From assembly GCA_900314715.1 (NCBI GenBank), contig OMWI01000019.1, forward strand, positions 1-59,451: 59,451 nt of DNA. Reading direction: 5' to 3'. The stretch's first letter is position 1. Each line of letters starts with the position of its first letter. The notes beneath the pieces were generated by a model. That model ran no database searches. It was not told the DNA's origin and saw only the letters and a program-made list of their open reading frames with translations. Made by a program: the position numbers and the translations under genes. The stretch comes from an uncultured Prevotellaceae bacterium (GTDB taxonomy: Bacteria > Bacteroidota > Bacteroidia > Bacteroidales > Bacteroidaceae). Shown here one piece after another: positions 18,273 through 27,721 of the stretch.

Positions 18273-21107
18273 ATGCAAAGAGAAGACGAAAAAATCAACG
18301 TTTGGGGAGCACGCGTTCACAATCTGAAAAACATTGACGTGGAAATTCCTCGCAATTCGCTAACCGTGATTACAGGACTATCTGGTTCTGGTAAGTCATC
18401 ATTGGCGTTTGACACTATCTTTGCAGAAGGTCAACGAAGATATATTGAGACGTTTTCAGCATACGCGCGCAATTTCTTGGATGGAATGGAACGTCCCGAT
18501 GTTGACAAGATTACTGGATTAAGTCCCGTCATCAGTATTGAACAAAAGACAACCAACAAGAATCCGCGTTCCACGGTAGGAACAACAACGGAAATATACG
18601 ACTACTTAAGATTGCTCTATGCCCGTGCAGGAACAGCATATAGTTACATGAGTGGTGAGAAAATGGTGAAATACACCGAAGAACAAGTCTTGGAAATGAT
18701 TCTCACCGAATACATCGGCAAAGCCATCTATATCCTCGCACCATTGGTTAGGCAAAGAAAGGGTCATTATCGGGAACTCTTCGAAAGTATGCGCAGAAAA
18801 GGTTATCTTTACATGCGTGTTGATGGAAAAGTGGTAGAAATCACACGTGGAATGAAAGTTGACCGCTATAAAAACCATAACATAGAAGTTATCATCGACA
18901 AATTGAGAGTTCAAGGAAAAGACGATGAGCGATTGAAGAAAAGCGTACAAATAGCCATGAAGCAAGGAGATGGCATTCTCATGATCATGGAGAAAGATAG
19001 CGAAAGCGTACGTAATTTCTCAAAGCGTCTCATGGATCCCGTTACAGGTCTCTCTTACGGTGAACCCGCACCTAATATTTTCTCTTTTAATTCTCCTGAG
19101 GGTGCTTGTCCTAAATGCAAAGGATTAGGAGTTATCAACGAGATTGATATGGAGAAAGTGATTCCTAACAACTCGATGAGCATTTATGATGGAGCGATTG
19201 TTCCGTTAGGAAAGCACAAGAACCAAATGATATTCTGGCAAATTGATTCCATTCTTCACCAATACGAATGCGACTTACACACTCCCGTGAAAGACATTCC
19301 CCAAGAAGCGATGGACGAGATTCTCTATGGTTCTTTGGAGAATGTACGTATTAATAAGGAATTGGTTCACACGTCAAGTGATTACTTCATCTCGTTCGAT
19401 GGTGTCATCAAGTACCTTCGAAACGTAATGGACAATGATGATTCGTCTGCAGGACAGAAATGGGCAGACCAGTTCTTGGCTGTATGTACATGTCCTGAGT
19501 GTCAAGGAGCACGATTGAAAAGAGAATCCTTATCGTATCGTATTTGGGACAAGAACATTTCGGAAGTTGCCAACCTCGACATTACTGATCTCAAAGAATG
19601 GTTGATGCATGTTGAGGAACACATGGAACCCATGAAGCAAAAGATTGCCACCGAAATCGTAAAAGAATTGCGTTCGCGTGTTGAGTTCTTGTTGGAAGTA
19701 GGTTTGGATTACCTTACACTCAATCGACAATCCGTCAGTTTGTCTGGTGGAGAAAGCCAACGCATTCGATTAGCCACGCAAATCGGTTCACAACTGGTGA
19801 ACGTACTATACATCTTAGACGAGCCTTCCATCGGTTTGCACCAACGCGACAATCAACGACTCATATCCTCGCTCAAGCAATTACGCGATATGGGGAACAC
19901 GGTGATTGTGGTTGAGCACGATAAAGACATGATGCTCCACTCCGATTATCTCATAGACATAGGACCGAGAGCAGGAAGAAAGGGAGGTGAAGTGATGTTC
20001 CAAGGAAGGCCCGATGAAATCTTGCATCATGACATTGATTCGCTCACGGCAAGATTCCTGAACGGTAAGGAAAAGATTGAAATACCCGAGAAACGACGTA
20101 TGGGTAACGGAAAATCTATTTGGATTCATGGAGCAAGAGGCAACAATCTCAAGAGTGTTGACGTGGAATTTCCATTGGGTAAGCTCATCGTGGTTACTGG
20201 TGTCTCTGGTTCGGGTAAATCAACACTTATCAACGAGACTTTACAACCTATTCTTTCCCAGAAATTCTATCGTTCATTGAAAAAACCAATGCCTTACGAT
20301 AGCATTGAAGGTATAGAGAATATAGATAAGGTGGTAAACGTTGACCAAAGTCCACTTGGTAGAACACCTCGTTCTAATCCAGCTACATATACGGGTGTGT
20401 TTAGTGACATTCGTTCAATGTTCGTAAATCTCCCAGAAGCCAAGATAAGAGGTTATAAACCAGGTAGGTTTTCTTTCAACGTAAAAGGTGGAAGGTGTGA
20501 AAGTTGTAGTGGAAACGGCTACAAGACCATTGAGATGAATTTCCTTCCCGATGTTATGGTTCCTTGTGAAGTTTGTCACGGTAAACGTTATAATCGCGAA
20601 ACGCTCGAAGTACGCTTCAAGGGAAAATCCATTGCTGACATTCTCGACATGACTATCAACCAAGCCGTGGAGTTTTTCGAAAACGTTCCTCATATCCTTC
20701 ACAAAATCAAGACCATACAAGATGTAGGATTAGGATACATTAAATTAGGTCAACCATCTACTACGTTGAGCGGAGGAGAAAGTCAACGCGTAAAACTTGC
20801 CACGGAATTATCTAAAAGAGACACGGGAAAAACGCTCTATATCCTTGATGAACCTACTACAGGACTTCATTTTGATGACATCAAAAACTTGATGAAGGTG
20901 TTGCAACGATTAGTAGACAAGGGCAATACGGTTGTCATCATCGAGCACAATCTTGACGTGATTAAGTTGGCAGATTACATTATCGACATGGGACCTGAAG
21001 GAGGACGAAACGGAGGATTGCTTCTCTCGAAGGGAACACCAGAGGAAGTTGCCTTATCCGATAAAGGCTACACGCCCAAATTCTTGAAAGAGGAATTGGA
21101 ATTGTAG
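18273..21107 (+). CDS. uvrA: UvrA, excision nuclease DNA-damage sensor ATPase
   Basis: A 944-residue protein with two ABC-type ATPase halves. Walker A motifs are GLSGSGKSS (about 33) and GVSGSGKST (about 641). Signature motifs [13 protein letters not shown] and [13 protein letters not shown] and two Walker B motifs ([24 protein letters not shown]) are present. The UvrA zinc module is seen as CESCSGNGY...CEVCHGKRY near 745-775. UvrA dimers load UvrB at DNA lesions in nucleotide excision repair; uvrB lies at 28704. It starts 43 bp after the type B protein gene and converges with the phytase-like gene (13 bp between stops). Confidence 0.97.
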   Translation: MQREDEKINVWGARVHNLKNIDVEIPRNSLTVITGLSGSGKSSLAFDTIFAEGQRRYIETFSAYARNFLDGMERPDVDKITGLSPVISIEQKTTNKNPRSTVGTTTEIYDYLRLLYARAGTAYSYMSGEKMVKYTEEQVLEMILTEYIGKAIYILAPLVRQRKGHYRELFESMRRKGYLYMRVDGKVVEITRGMKVDRYKNHNIEVIIDKLRVQGKDDERLKKSVQIAMKQGDGILMIMEKDSESVRNFSKRLMDPVTGLSYGEPAPNIFSFNSPEGACPKCKGLGVINEIDMEKVIPNNSMSIYDGAIVPLGKHKNQMIFWQIDSILHQYECDLHTPVKDIPQEAMDEILYGSLENVRINKELVHTSSDYFISFDGVIKYLRNVMDNDDSSAGQKWADQFLAVCTCPECQGARLKRESLSYRIWDKNISEVANLDITDLKEWLMHVEEHMEPMKQKIATEIVKELRSRVEFLLEVGLDYLTLNRQSVSLSGGESQRIRLATQIGSQLVNVLYILDEPSIGLHQRDNQRLISSLKQLRDMGNTVIVVEHDKDMMLHSDYLIDIGPRAGRKGGEVMFQGRPDEILHHDIDSLTARFLNGKEKIEIPEKRRMGNGKSIWIHGARGNNLKSVDVEFPLGKLIVVTGVSGSGKSTLINETLQPILSQKFYRSLKKPMPYDSIEGIENIDKVVNVDQSPLGRTPRSNPATYTGVFSDIRSMFVNLPEAKIRGYKPGRFSFNVKGGRCESCSGNGYKTIEMNFLPDVMVPCEVCHGKRYNRETLEVRFKGKSIADILDMTINQAVEFFENVPHILHKIKTIQDVGLGYIKLGQPSTTLSGGESQRVKLATELSKRDTGKTLYILDEPTTGLHFDDIKNLMKVLQRLVDKGNTVVIIEHNLDVIKLADYIIDMGPEGGRNGGLLLSKGTPEEVALSDKGYTPKFLKEELEL

Positions 21108-21120
21108 TTTCATACGTCGT

Positions 21121-22128
21121 TTATTTCACCACGATGGTTTTAAACCAATCCTTTAGCACTCCTCCATATTGATTTTGCGAATCAGAGACAAGGATGATTA
21201 CTTGCGAACCATCAACGAGTTTGGGGCCTAAACACATTCCTTCGTAATTGGCAATCTTACGACTCAACAAATTCAACTTGGTTTTCCATTCCGTCAATAA
21301 TACTTTATCAAGCATCGGCACTTGATTTCCGTCTTGTAAAACATGATGCGGAAACACTTGATAAATCCTATTGATGACATACGAACCAATCTTCTTTTTC
21401 GGAACATAAAATTCGCGTTCGAGAACCAACAAACTTCCATTGTCAAGAGCAAGCAACTCGCTCACGCCATGAGCAAAGATATAAGCCTTTTTATGTATCT
21501 TTGGCGCATCCATCTGATAGAGATATTGCGACTTAGGTTGCAGGTTTTCATCAAAGGAAAACAATCGAATGTTGTTCTTGATGCCATTACTATATGTTGC
21601 TTGTGCGCTATCTTCGGGTAAGGTAGATTCCGCACAAGTCCATATCTCATGTGTTTGCTCGTTGTAAGCCAATGATTCCAGCCCTTCATTTCGTGAAGCC
21701 GTGCGGAGAATAGACGGTAGTTCTACCTTCCGAATTGTCCTATTCCCATCCAATTGATATTCAAGAATTTGGTTGTCTGCTTCTCCTGAAATCAACAAAG
21801 TATTCGTTTGTGGAAGGTAAACGATACCTTCAGCATCTCTATTTATATCGTTTACGCCTCGGAAACATATCGTTTGCACATCGTAAACATATCCTTTAAT
21901 AGAATCAATCGTTATCCGAAAAACATAGTAACCGTCTTTAGGCGATTTATCACTCACCACCGCATATTCATCTTTACCGATTCTCGTAATGCCACTATAG
22001 TTTCCTGCGGGCACTTGATGCTTAAAATGCCGTTGTTTATTGACGCGAATAAGTGTCAACGTATCTCCTTGCGCATACGAACCATTCGCAATGACCGAAC
22101 AAATGATGAATAGTAATAATCGTTTCAT
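21121..22128 (-). CDS. esterase-like / phytase-family secreted beta-propeller protein
   Basis: A 335-residue protein with a signal peptide ending near GSYA. It matches the pattern of the 'esterase-like activity of phytase' family: GITRIGKDEYAVVSDKS, RDAEGIVYLPQTNTLLISGE, NEGLESLAYNEQTHEIWTCAES, ending YEGMCLGPKLVDGSQVIILVSDS. These proteins are predicted propellers of uncertain substrate. Its coding sequence carries a five-unit 22-bp phased array at 21797-21897, encoding residues around GYVYDVQTICFRGVND. Base composition there may be repeat-derived. Confidence 0.75.
   Translation of the reverse strand: MKRLLLFIICSVIANGSYAQGDTLTLIRVNKQRHFKHQVPAGNYSGITRIGKDEYAVVSDKSPKDGYYVFRITIDSIKGYVYDVQTICFRGVNDINRDAEGIVYLPQTNTLLISGEADNQILEYQLDGNRTIRKVELPSILRTASRNEGLESLAYNEQTHEIWTCAESTLPEDSAQATYSNGIKNNIRLFSFDENLQPKSQYLYQMDAPKIHKKAYIFAHGVSELLALDNGSLLVLEREFYVPKKKIGSYVINRIYQVFPHHVLQDGNQVPMLDKVLLTEWKTKLNLLSRKIANYEGMCLGPKLVDGSQVIILVSDSQNQYGGVLKDWFKTIVVK
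21797..21897. repeat. 22-bp phased dyad array B (5 units, inside a gene)
   Basis: Cores at 21797 (AAAGTATTCGTTT), 21819 (AAACGATACCTTC), 21841 (ATTTATATCGTTT), 21863 (AAACATATCGTTT) and 21885 (AAACATATCCTTT) are each 22 bp apart. The array lies wholly inside the phytase-like coding sequence on the other strand. Because 22 is not a multiple of 3, each unit is read in a different frame. Confidence 0.8.
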
Positions 22129-22133
22129 GGCTA

Positions 22134-22163
22134 CAAAATTACTAAAACCGTTGATGAAACAAC
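22134..22163 (-). promoter_or_regulatory. probable promoter of the phytase-like gene
   Basis: On the minus strand TAATTTTG (22134-22141) sits 5 bp before the ATG. GTTG lies 18 bp further upstream. The leader would be very short. Confidence 0.45.
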
Positions 22164-22229
22164 CCTATAAAACCCACTTTTTTCACGTTCCCTATCCCCA
22201 TTAGTAGGTATTTTTGAAAATAGTTTCGT

Positions 22230-22266
22230 TTTGCAACTTGATTGCAAAGAAAATTGTGTAATTTCG
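22230..22266 (+). promoter_or_regulatory. feoAB promoter region with palindromic operator candidate
   Basis: TTTGCAA (22230-22236) and TTGCAAA (22242-22248) form a perfect 7-5-7 inverted repeat of 19 bp. TAATTTCG (22259-22266), a plausible -7 variant, follows. A 19-bp dyad just upstream of an iron transporter suggests binding of a metal-responsive repressor (Fur or DtxR type). That is inference. Confidence 0.5.
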
Positions 22267-22282
22267 CACCAAAGAACATAAT

Positions 22283-24847
22283 ATGAAACTATCTGACTTA
22301 CACACAGGTGAGCGTGGCGTTATCGTCAAGGTTCTCGGACATGGAGGTTTCCGTAAACGCATCGTTGAAATGGGATTTATCAAGGGAAAGACCGTTGAGG
22401 TATTACTTAACGCTCCTCTCCAAGATCCCGTCAAATATAAGGTGATGGGATATGAAGTAAGCCTGCGTCGAGCGGAAGCAGAGATGATTGAGATTATTTC
22501 TGAAGAGGAAGCGAGAACGCTCAGTCATGAAGAAAAGACCCACGCGGGAGATGAAGTTAAGAAAGGATTGGTCTTTTCTGACGAGACGGATGACCAACCG
22601 TTGACTGAAAAGCAGTTGCACGATGTTGCCATGAAGAAGCGTCGTATCATCAACGTAGCTCTCGTAGGTAATCCCAATTGCGGAAAGACTTCTCTCTTCA
22701 ACTTTGCATCAGGTGCTCATGAGCGCGTGGGCAACTATTCCGGCGTTACCGTTGATGCGAAGGAAGGGTTTGCTGAGTTTGAAGGTTATCGTTTTAATCT
22801 CGTCGACTTACCTGGAACTTATTCGCTTTCCGCCTATTCGCCAGAGGAACTTTACGTGCGTAAGCAGATTATCGAGAAGACACCGGATATCGTTATCAAT
22901 GTGATTGATGCCAGCAACTTGGAGCGCAATCTTTACTTGACTACTCAATTGGTAGACATGAATTTGCGTATGGTGTGCGCTTTGAACATGTTCGACGAAG
23001 TGGAAAACAGAGGCGACAAGCTCGACATCAATACATTAGGAACCTTGTTTGGTGTTCCGATGATTCCCACCGTATTCAAGACAGGACGTGGCGTTGATTT
23101 ACTTTTCCATATCATTATCAATATTTACGAAGGCGTTGACTTCCTTGATGACAATGGATTTATCAATCCCGACGTGGCAAAGGACTTGCAGGAATGGCAC
23201 AAGAACTACGAGAATCATCACGGTGGTAATCACGGTGAGGATTTCGCCCATAGCAATCGTCCCAACAAGAGTGTGTTCAGGCATATTCACTTGAATCACG
23301 GTAAATACGTGGAAGAAGGTATCGAAGCCATCAAGAAGGAATTGCAAAACGACGAGCAAATCAGACACAAATACTCTACCCGATACTTGTCTATCAAGTT
23401 GTTAGAGATGGATAAGGATACGGAGAAAATCATTAAATCCCTTCCCAATGGCGATATAATCATCGAAGTACGAGACAAGGCCGCCAAGAAAATCTTGAAA
23501 GAGACCAAAGATGATAGCGAAACGGCTATCATGGACGCAAAATACGCATTCATCCGTGGAGCATTGAAAGAAGCTGAATACGAAGAAGGAGAAAACCGTG
23601 ATACTTACAAGACCACTCATATCTTGGACAAAATCATCACCAATCGCTATATCGGATTCCCCATCTTCTTGGCATTGATATGGTTGATGTTCAAAGTGAC
23701 ATTCTCACTCGGACAATATCCTATGGATTGGATAGAGGCAGGCGTGGATTGGTTAGGCGGTTTCCTCAGTTCTTCCATGCCCGAAGGTCCATTGAAAGCC
23801 ATGCTTGTCAATGGTGTGGTAGGAGGAGTTGGAGCCGTTATCGTATTCTTGCCGCAAATCTTGATACTATATGCGTTCATCTCGTTTATGGAAGATTCGG
23901 GCTACATGGCTCGTGCTGCCTTTATCATGGATAAAGTGATGCACAAGATGGGACTTCACGGCAAGTCATTTATCCCGTTGATTATGGGATTTGGTTGCAA
24001 CGTTCCTGCTATCATGGCTACGCGAACCATTGAAAGTAGGCGTTCTCGCTTGATTACCATGCTGATTATGCCAATGATGTCTTGTTCTGCTCGCTTGCCT
24101 ATTTATATCATGATTATCGGAACGTTCTTCGCTCAAAAATATCGACAAGACGTAATGTTCTCACTATATATAATAGGTATATTGATGGCTGTGCTTATCA
24201 GTAGAATTTTCTCTCGTTTTGTCATCAAAGGAGAAGATACGCCTTTCGTCATGGAATTGCCTCCTTATCGTCTTCCTACTTGGAAAGCCACGCTTCGACA
24301 TACTTGGGAAAAAGGAAAGCAATACTTGAAGAAGATGGGAGGAATCATCCTCGTTGCCAGTATCATCGTATGGGCTTTGGGATATTTTCCACACAATGAC
24401 CAACTTTCCTCGCAAGAACAACAAGAACAAAGTTACATTGGACGATTGGGAAAGACCATCGAACCCGTATTCCGTCCACAGGGATTCGACTGGAAGTTAG
24501 ATGTTGGTTTGATTTCTGGTATAGGTGCCAAGGAGATTGTTGCCTCTACGTTGGGTGTCCTATACACCGACGATGAGAGTTTCTCTGATGACGATTCATA
24601 TAGTGACGATAACGAGAAATATACCAATCTGAGAAAGAAGATGATAGCAGACGGCATTACGCCTCTCAGCGCTTTCTGTTTCTTGCTCTTCGTATTGCTG
24701 TACTTCCCCTGTATCGCTACCATTGCAGCCATCAAGGGAGAAACGGGATCGTGGAAATGGGCAACATTCACCGCCGTTTACACCACGGCATTAGCGTGGG
24801 TTGTCTCTGCCGCCGTCTATCAAATTGGAACGTTATTGGGGTTGTAA
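22283..24847 (+). CDS. feoB: FeoA-FeoB fusion, ferrous iron transporter
   Basis: An 854-residue protein. Residues 1-75 are a FeoA SH3-like domain (LSDLHTGERGVIVKVLGHG, RIVEMGFIKGKTVEVL). A linker follows, then the FeoB G domain from about 122: G1 GNPNCGKTS (about 129), G3 DLPG and G4-like NMFD. From about 450 there are eight or more membrane helices, including the FeoB gate motifs (IPLIMGFGCNVPAIMATR, MLIMPMMSCSARLPIY) and GIGAKEIVASTLGVLY. It imports Fe(II) across the inner membrane. The fused FeoAB form is common in Bacteroidetes. An acidic Ser/Asp stretch (DDESFSDDDSYSDDNE) near 770 is an insert-like loop. Confidence 0.95.
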   Translation: MKLSDLHTGERGVIVKVLGHGGFRKRIVEMGFIKGKTVEVLLNAPLQDPVKYKVMGYEVSLRRAEAEMIEIISEEEARTLSHEEKTHAGDEVKKGLVFSDETDDQPLTEKQLHDVAMKKRRIINVALVGNPNCGKTSLFNFASGAHERVGNYSGVTVDAKEGFAEFEGYRFNLVDLPGTYSLSAYSPEELYVRKQIIEKTPDIVINVIDASNLERNLYLTTQLVDMNLRMVCALNMFDEVENRGDKLDINTLGTLFGVPMIPTVFKTGRGVDLLFHIIINIYEGVDFLDDNGFINPDVAKDLQEWHKNYENHHGGNHGEDFAHSNRPNKSVFRHIHLNHGKYVEEGIEAIKKELQNDEQIRHKYSTRYLSIKLLEMDKDTEKIIKSLPNGDIIIEVRDKAAKKILKETKDDSETAIMDAKYAFIRGALKEAEYEEGENRDTYKTTHILDKIITNRYIGFPIFLALIWLMFKVTFSLGQYPMDWIEAGVDWLGGFLSSSMPEGPLKAMLVNGVVGGVGAVIVFLPQILILYAFISFMEDSGYMARAAFIMDKVMHKMGLHGKSFIPLIMGFGCNVPAIMATRTIESRRSRLITMLIMPMMSCSARLPIYIMIIGTFFAQKYRQDVMFSLYIIGILMAVLISRIFSRFVIKGEDTPFVMELPPYRLPTWKATLRHTWEKGKQYLKKMGGIILVASIIVWALGYFPHNDQLSSQEQQEQSYIGRLGKTIEPVFRPQGFDWKLDVGLISGIGAKEIVASTLGVLYTDDESFSDDDSYSDDNEKYTNLRKKMIADGITPLSAFCFLLFVLLYFPCIATIAAIKGETGSWKWATFTAVYTTALAWVVSAAVYQIGTLLGL

Positions 24848-24934
24848 AAGCCCATAACCCCCTTGTGTAGATTGTTTTTGTAAATCTTTAGTTAAAACTT
24901 GCAAACAAAAGTGACAACCATTCTCAAATTAGAC

Positions 24935-24942
24935 TATATTTG
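24935..24942 (+). promoter_or_regulatory. -7 element for the helical lipoprotein gene
   Basis: TATATTTG lies 53 bp before the ATG at 24996. The -33 half is weak. Confidence 0.55.
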
Positions 24943-24995
24943 CGCTGTTTTACAAAACAAATGATTATTTATTAACAATTAAATCAAAGAAAGTT

Positions 24996-25670
24996 ATGAA
25001 AAAAATCTTCATGATGGCAATCGCAGCTGCAGCCATTACAATTACAAGCTGCACTGGTAACAAAACAGCCGCTCCCGTTGAGGAAGAAGTAGACACTCTC
25101 GCACTTCTCACCGAAGAAGCCAACACTGCTGCAGACGAAATGGTAAGCAACTTAGGCAGTCTGCTCCAAAACAAAGATCTCTCTGCATTCCAAGGTGCTC
25201 TCGAAACCGTTAAGGCAAAGATTGCTGAATTCATCGGAAAGAATCCTGAAGTTGCTTTAGGTTATATTGGCAAAGTACAATCATTCTTGAAGGACAATGC
25301 TGAAACCATCAAGGCTTTCGTTGGAAAGAATGCTATCGTTAGTGGTTTGGTTGACAACATTGCCAACATCCCAACAGAATCAGTTGACAAACTTTTAGGT
25401 GCTTCTGAAGCTTTAGGTGCATTAGGCATTGATACAAAGAGCTTGGTTACAAGCGCTGCCGAGAATGCTGTTGACGCTGCTGTTGATGCTGCTACAGATG
25501 CAGTTGAAAACGCAAAAGACGCTGTTGTTGACAAGGCAAATGAAGCTGTAGAGAATGCAAAAGCAGCTACTGTTGACAAGGCTAATGAAGCTGTAGAGAA
25601 TGCAAAGGAAAAGGCTGGCGAAGCTGTTGACAAAGGTGCAGCTGCCGTAAAGAAAGGCTTAGGTTTGTAA
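24996..25670 (+). CDS. Ala/Glu-rich helical-repeat lipoprotein
   Basis: A 224-residue protein with a lipoprotein signal (AITITSC; Cys at about 19). Residues 35-150 are predicted helical with no recognised domain. Residues about 155-220 are a run of amphipathic repeats (DAVENAKDAVV, DKANEAVENAKAATV twice), LEA- or apolipoprotein-like. Two of them are encoded by near-identical 45-bp DNA repeats. It is monocistronic, with its own -7 element and a strong terminator. A periplasmic structural or stress role is possible; no function is claimed. Confidence 0.7.
   Translation: MKKIFMMAIAAAAITITSCTGNKTAAPVEEEVDTLALLTEEANTAADEMVSNLGSLLQNKDLSAFQGALETVKAKIAEFIGKNPEVALGYIGKVQSFLKDNAETIKAFVGKNAIVSGLVDNIANIPTESVDKLLGASEALGALGIDTKSLVTSAAENAVDAAVDAATDAVENAKDAVVDKANEAVENAKAATVDKANEAVENAKEKAGEAVDKGAAAVKKGLGL
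25527..25616 (+). repeat. 45-bp coding tandem repeat (2 copies)
   Basis: The unit beginning GTTGACAAGG recurs at 25527 and 25572 with a few mismatches, encoding DKANEAVENAKAATV-type repeats in the lipoprotein. Tandem in-frame repeats of this kind can change copy number by slippage. Confidence 0.75.
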
Positions 25671-25691
25671 TTCATTCATAAACATAATACC

Positions 25692-25729
25692 AAAAGAGGA
25701 TGTGTTCAAGTTGACACATCCTCTTTTTT
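25692..25729 (+). terminator. rho-independent terminator of the lipoprotein gene
   Basis: A 14-bp perfect stem (25692-25705 with 25714-25727), core GAGGATGTGT/ACACATCCTC, has an 8-nt loop and ends in six T residues. The A-run at the left end would also let it work for the opposing gene ending at 25802. Confidence 0.9.
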
Positions 25730-25801
25730 ATATGAAATCATACATCACCCAAATTCGTTATACTCTTGTAACGACGTGAGTTTTTGATGTAAGATAAACG
25801 A

Positions 25802-26662
25802 TTATTTCACCAAGTATTTCTTTCCACTTTGCAGATAGATGCCTGGAGAGGTTGGGGTATCTACACGCTGACCTTGCAGGTTGTAGTTATTCATAGAGGC
25901 AGCAGGAGAAGACACATGGGTTTTAGCTGTATTCACGTTGGTTGAAGTACCTGTCTTCTCAGCAAATTCCTGTTGAGCTTTTGCCAACTGCTCACGAAAA
26001 CGCTCATTGCCTTGCAACTTTGCATAGAGTACAGAAGCACCGAGGCGACCAGCATCTACGTCGCTCTGCCAGTGATAGCCTGCAATAACGCGACTTTGTC
26101 CATACTCGTAACCGCGAGCCAGCAATTCATCAGCAACAGCGGGATTAATGTCAGACAACAACAAGCCCATCGTCCAACCAAGAACAGTGTGACCTGAAGG
26201 ATAAGAACCGTTAGTGCGATGCTTTTCCTCATCTTCTGGCACGAGAGTTGGCTCATTATAATACATGTAAGGACGGAAACGCATATATTTCTGCTTAGCG
26301 CGGTTGCTAATACTATCGCATGTAGCACCTACATCCTGTAAAAGTGTGTATAGTTCGGGCGTGTCTTCCTTGGTGATTTCCAATCCCAGAATAGGACAGA
26401 ACTCCTGAATGATGGTTTGCATACCATAAACTGCATCACGAATGGCCATAGCAGCACGTTCTTCGTTTTGTCTTTGGCGTTTTCCCCAGAGGTATTGTGT
26501 CTGGTCAGCAACAAATCGAGATGACTCAAATTCTGGAGGTGCAGGCAAGAAATTTACCATGTTTGGCAACTCTGCACTGGTTAGATATGGTTTACCATTC
26601 TTTTCATCTCCTCCTGCGAGGACAGTCATAGTGCCGCAAAATAAGAGGATGGCGGTAGACAT
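25802..26662 (-). CDS. PAP2-superfamily acid phosphatase (class A type), exported
   Basis: A 286-residue protein. The phosphatase triad motifs are complete: K-x-R-x-RP-like (KQKYMRFRPY), NGSYPSGHT and SRVIAGYHWQSD. The two His residues and flanking Arg/Lys form the vanadate-type active site for phosphomonoesters. The N-terminus as annotated (MSTAILLFCGTMTVLAGG) lacks the usual positive charge. An in-frame stop lies just upstream, with ATT-AGC-AAA-TGG between, so a non-ATG start at 26674 is possible. The C-terminus (NNYNLQGQRVD...GIYLQSGKKYLVK) is a short sorting-tail-like segment seen in secreted Prevotella proteins. Confidence 0.85.
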   Translation of the reverse strand: MSTAILLFCGTMTVLAGGDEKNGKPYLTSAELPNMVNFLPAPPEFESSRFVADQTQYLWGKRQRQNEERAAMAIRDAVYGMQTIIQEFCPILGLEITKEDTPELYTLLQDVGATCDSISNRAKQKYMRFRPYMYYNEPTLVPEDEEKHRTNGSYPSGHTVLGWTMGLLLSDINPAVADELLARGYEYGQSRVIAGYHWQSDVDAGRLGASVLYAKLQGNERFREQLAKAQQEFAEKTGTSTNVNTAKTHVSSPAASMNNYNLQGQRVDTPTSPGIYLQSGKKYLVK

Positions 26663-26765
26663 CCATTTGCTAATTTAAATCATAATTACTAAAAGTTTTG
26701 TTTTTAAAAATAATTTGTTTGTTATTATCCTGTTATCTTGTGTTAAATAAGACCTTATTAAATAT

Positions 26766-26807
26766 GTTTCAGATAATAATGTCTTGGAAAACATAATTAT
26801 CTGAAAC
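26766..26807 (-). terminator. hairpin between the DUF4293 and phosphatase genes
   Basis: GTTTCAGATAAT (26766-26777) pairs perfectly with ATTATCTGAAAC (26796-26807), an 18-nt loop. It lies downstream of the DUF4293 gene. A T-run is present on the plus side only (TTGTTTTTT), so direction is uncertain. Confidence 0.5.
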
Positions 26808-26858
26808 ACTATTGTTTTTTACATCATCTTTTTATGTTGGTACCAATTTCGTTATTCG

Positions 26859-27314
26859 TTATCTGATTCTATCCATTGACCTTACCAGTTTTTCATCTGC
26901 GATGATTCCTCTTCTTGCCATCCAATAGAAGACGACGGAAATCAGGGGGAAGCAGATTGCCAATTTAACGTGTAACGTTCCTGCCATCTGGAATTCATTG
27001 ATGATGCAGAATGCAAGATACACGTACCATGCAAGGTTCAATATCATACACCATGTACACAAGCTGGCTTGCAATTTACGGTTCTTGAAACTGACGATGG
27101 CAGCTACTGCCAACGGACAAGTAATCAAGAGAAACGCGAAGAGCATAGCCTTTCCATAACTTACGGCACCATTACCGTCCACGAAGACCAGATTGTACAA
27201 CACAGAATTCATTCCCATACCCTTGGGTTCTATCGCAAGGATGGGCAAACAAAGACACAGCACCGTGAATATCAGTGCTGCGATGAGGAAAACCGTTTGT
27301 TTACGTTGCCACAT
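26859..27314 (-). CDS. DUF4293-family membrane protein
   Basis: A 151-residue protein with four hydrophobic segments and the family's N-terminal MWQRKQTVFLIAALI pattern. The end is charged. Function is unknown. It follows the omega-like rpoZ gene by 7 bp and is third in the bamD-rpoZ-DUF4293 cluster, an order I associate with Bacteroidales. Confidence 0.75.
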   Translation of the reverse strand: MWQRKQTVFLIAALIFTVLCLCLPILAIEPKGMGMNSVLYNLVFVDGNGAVSYGKAMLFAFLLITCPLAVAAIVSFKNRKLQASLCTWCMILNLAWYVYLAFCIINEFQMAGTLHVKLAICFPLISVVFYWMARRGIIADEKLVRSMDRIR

Positions 27315-27321
27315 AATTCAA

Positions 27322-27654
27322 TTACAGTTCAGCTGGTTCCTTCGACGGGTCACGGAAATACACGTTTCCTTGCACGAACTCTTCTGTTGCCAACAAGGTG
27401 GGCTTTGGCAATTTCTCATAATAGCGAGAAATCTCTATCTGCTCACGGTTTTCAAACACTTCCTCCAATGAATCGTTGTAAGAGGCAAACTCAGCCAACT
27501 TCTTTGTCAAGTCTTGCTTGATTTCCATAGAGATTTGATTGGCACGTTTTGCGATGATAGCAACACTTTCGTAGATGTTGCCTGTTTCCTCACACAAATC
27601 CATGATGTTGCGTGTTACCGTGTTAACTGATGCTTTTGATTTCTTATAATCCAT
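27322..27654 (-). CDS. rpoZ: RNA polymerase omega-like subunit (Rpb6 family)
   Basis: A 110-residue protein whose middle (GNIYESVAIIAKRANQIS) matches the omega/Rpb6 core that clamps the beta-prime subunit. The C-terminal half (EEFVQGNVYFRDPSKEPAEL) is typical of the Bacteroidetes version. It lies between bamD and the DUF4293 gene on the same strand. Confidence 0.8.
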   Translation of the reverse strand: MDYKKSKASVNTVTRNIMDLCEETGNIYESVAIIAKRANQISMEIKQDLTKKLAEFASYNDSLEEVFENREQIEISRYYEKLPKPTLLATEEFVQGNVYFRDPSKEPAEL

Positions 27655-27721
27655 ATTATTGAAAATTTATTGATTGACAAGGGAAAAAACAAACAGAGTA
27701 CACACCATGTCTGGCGTTCTC

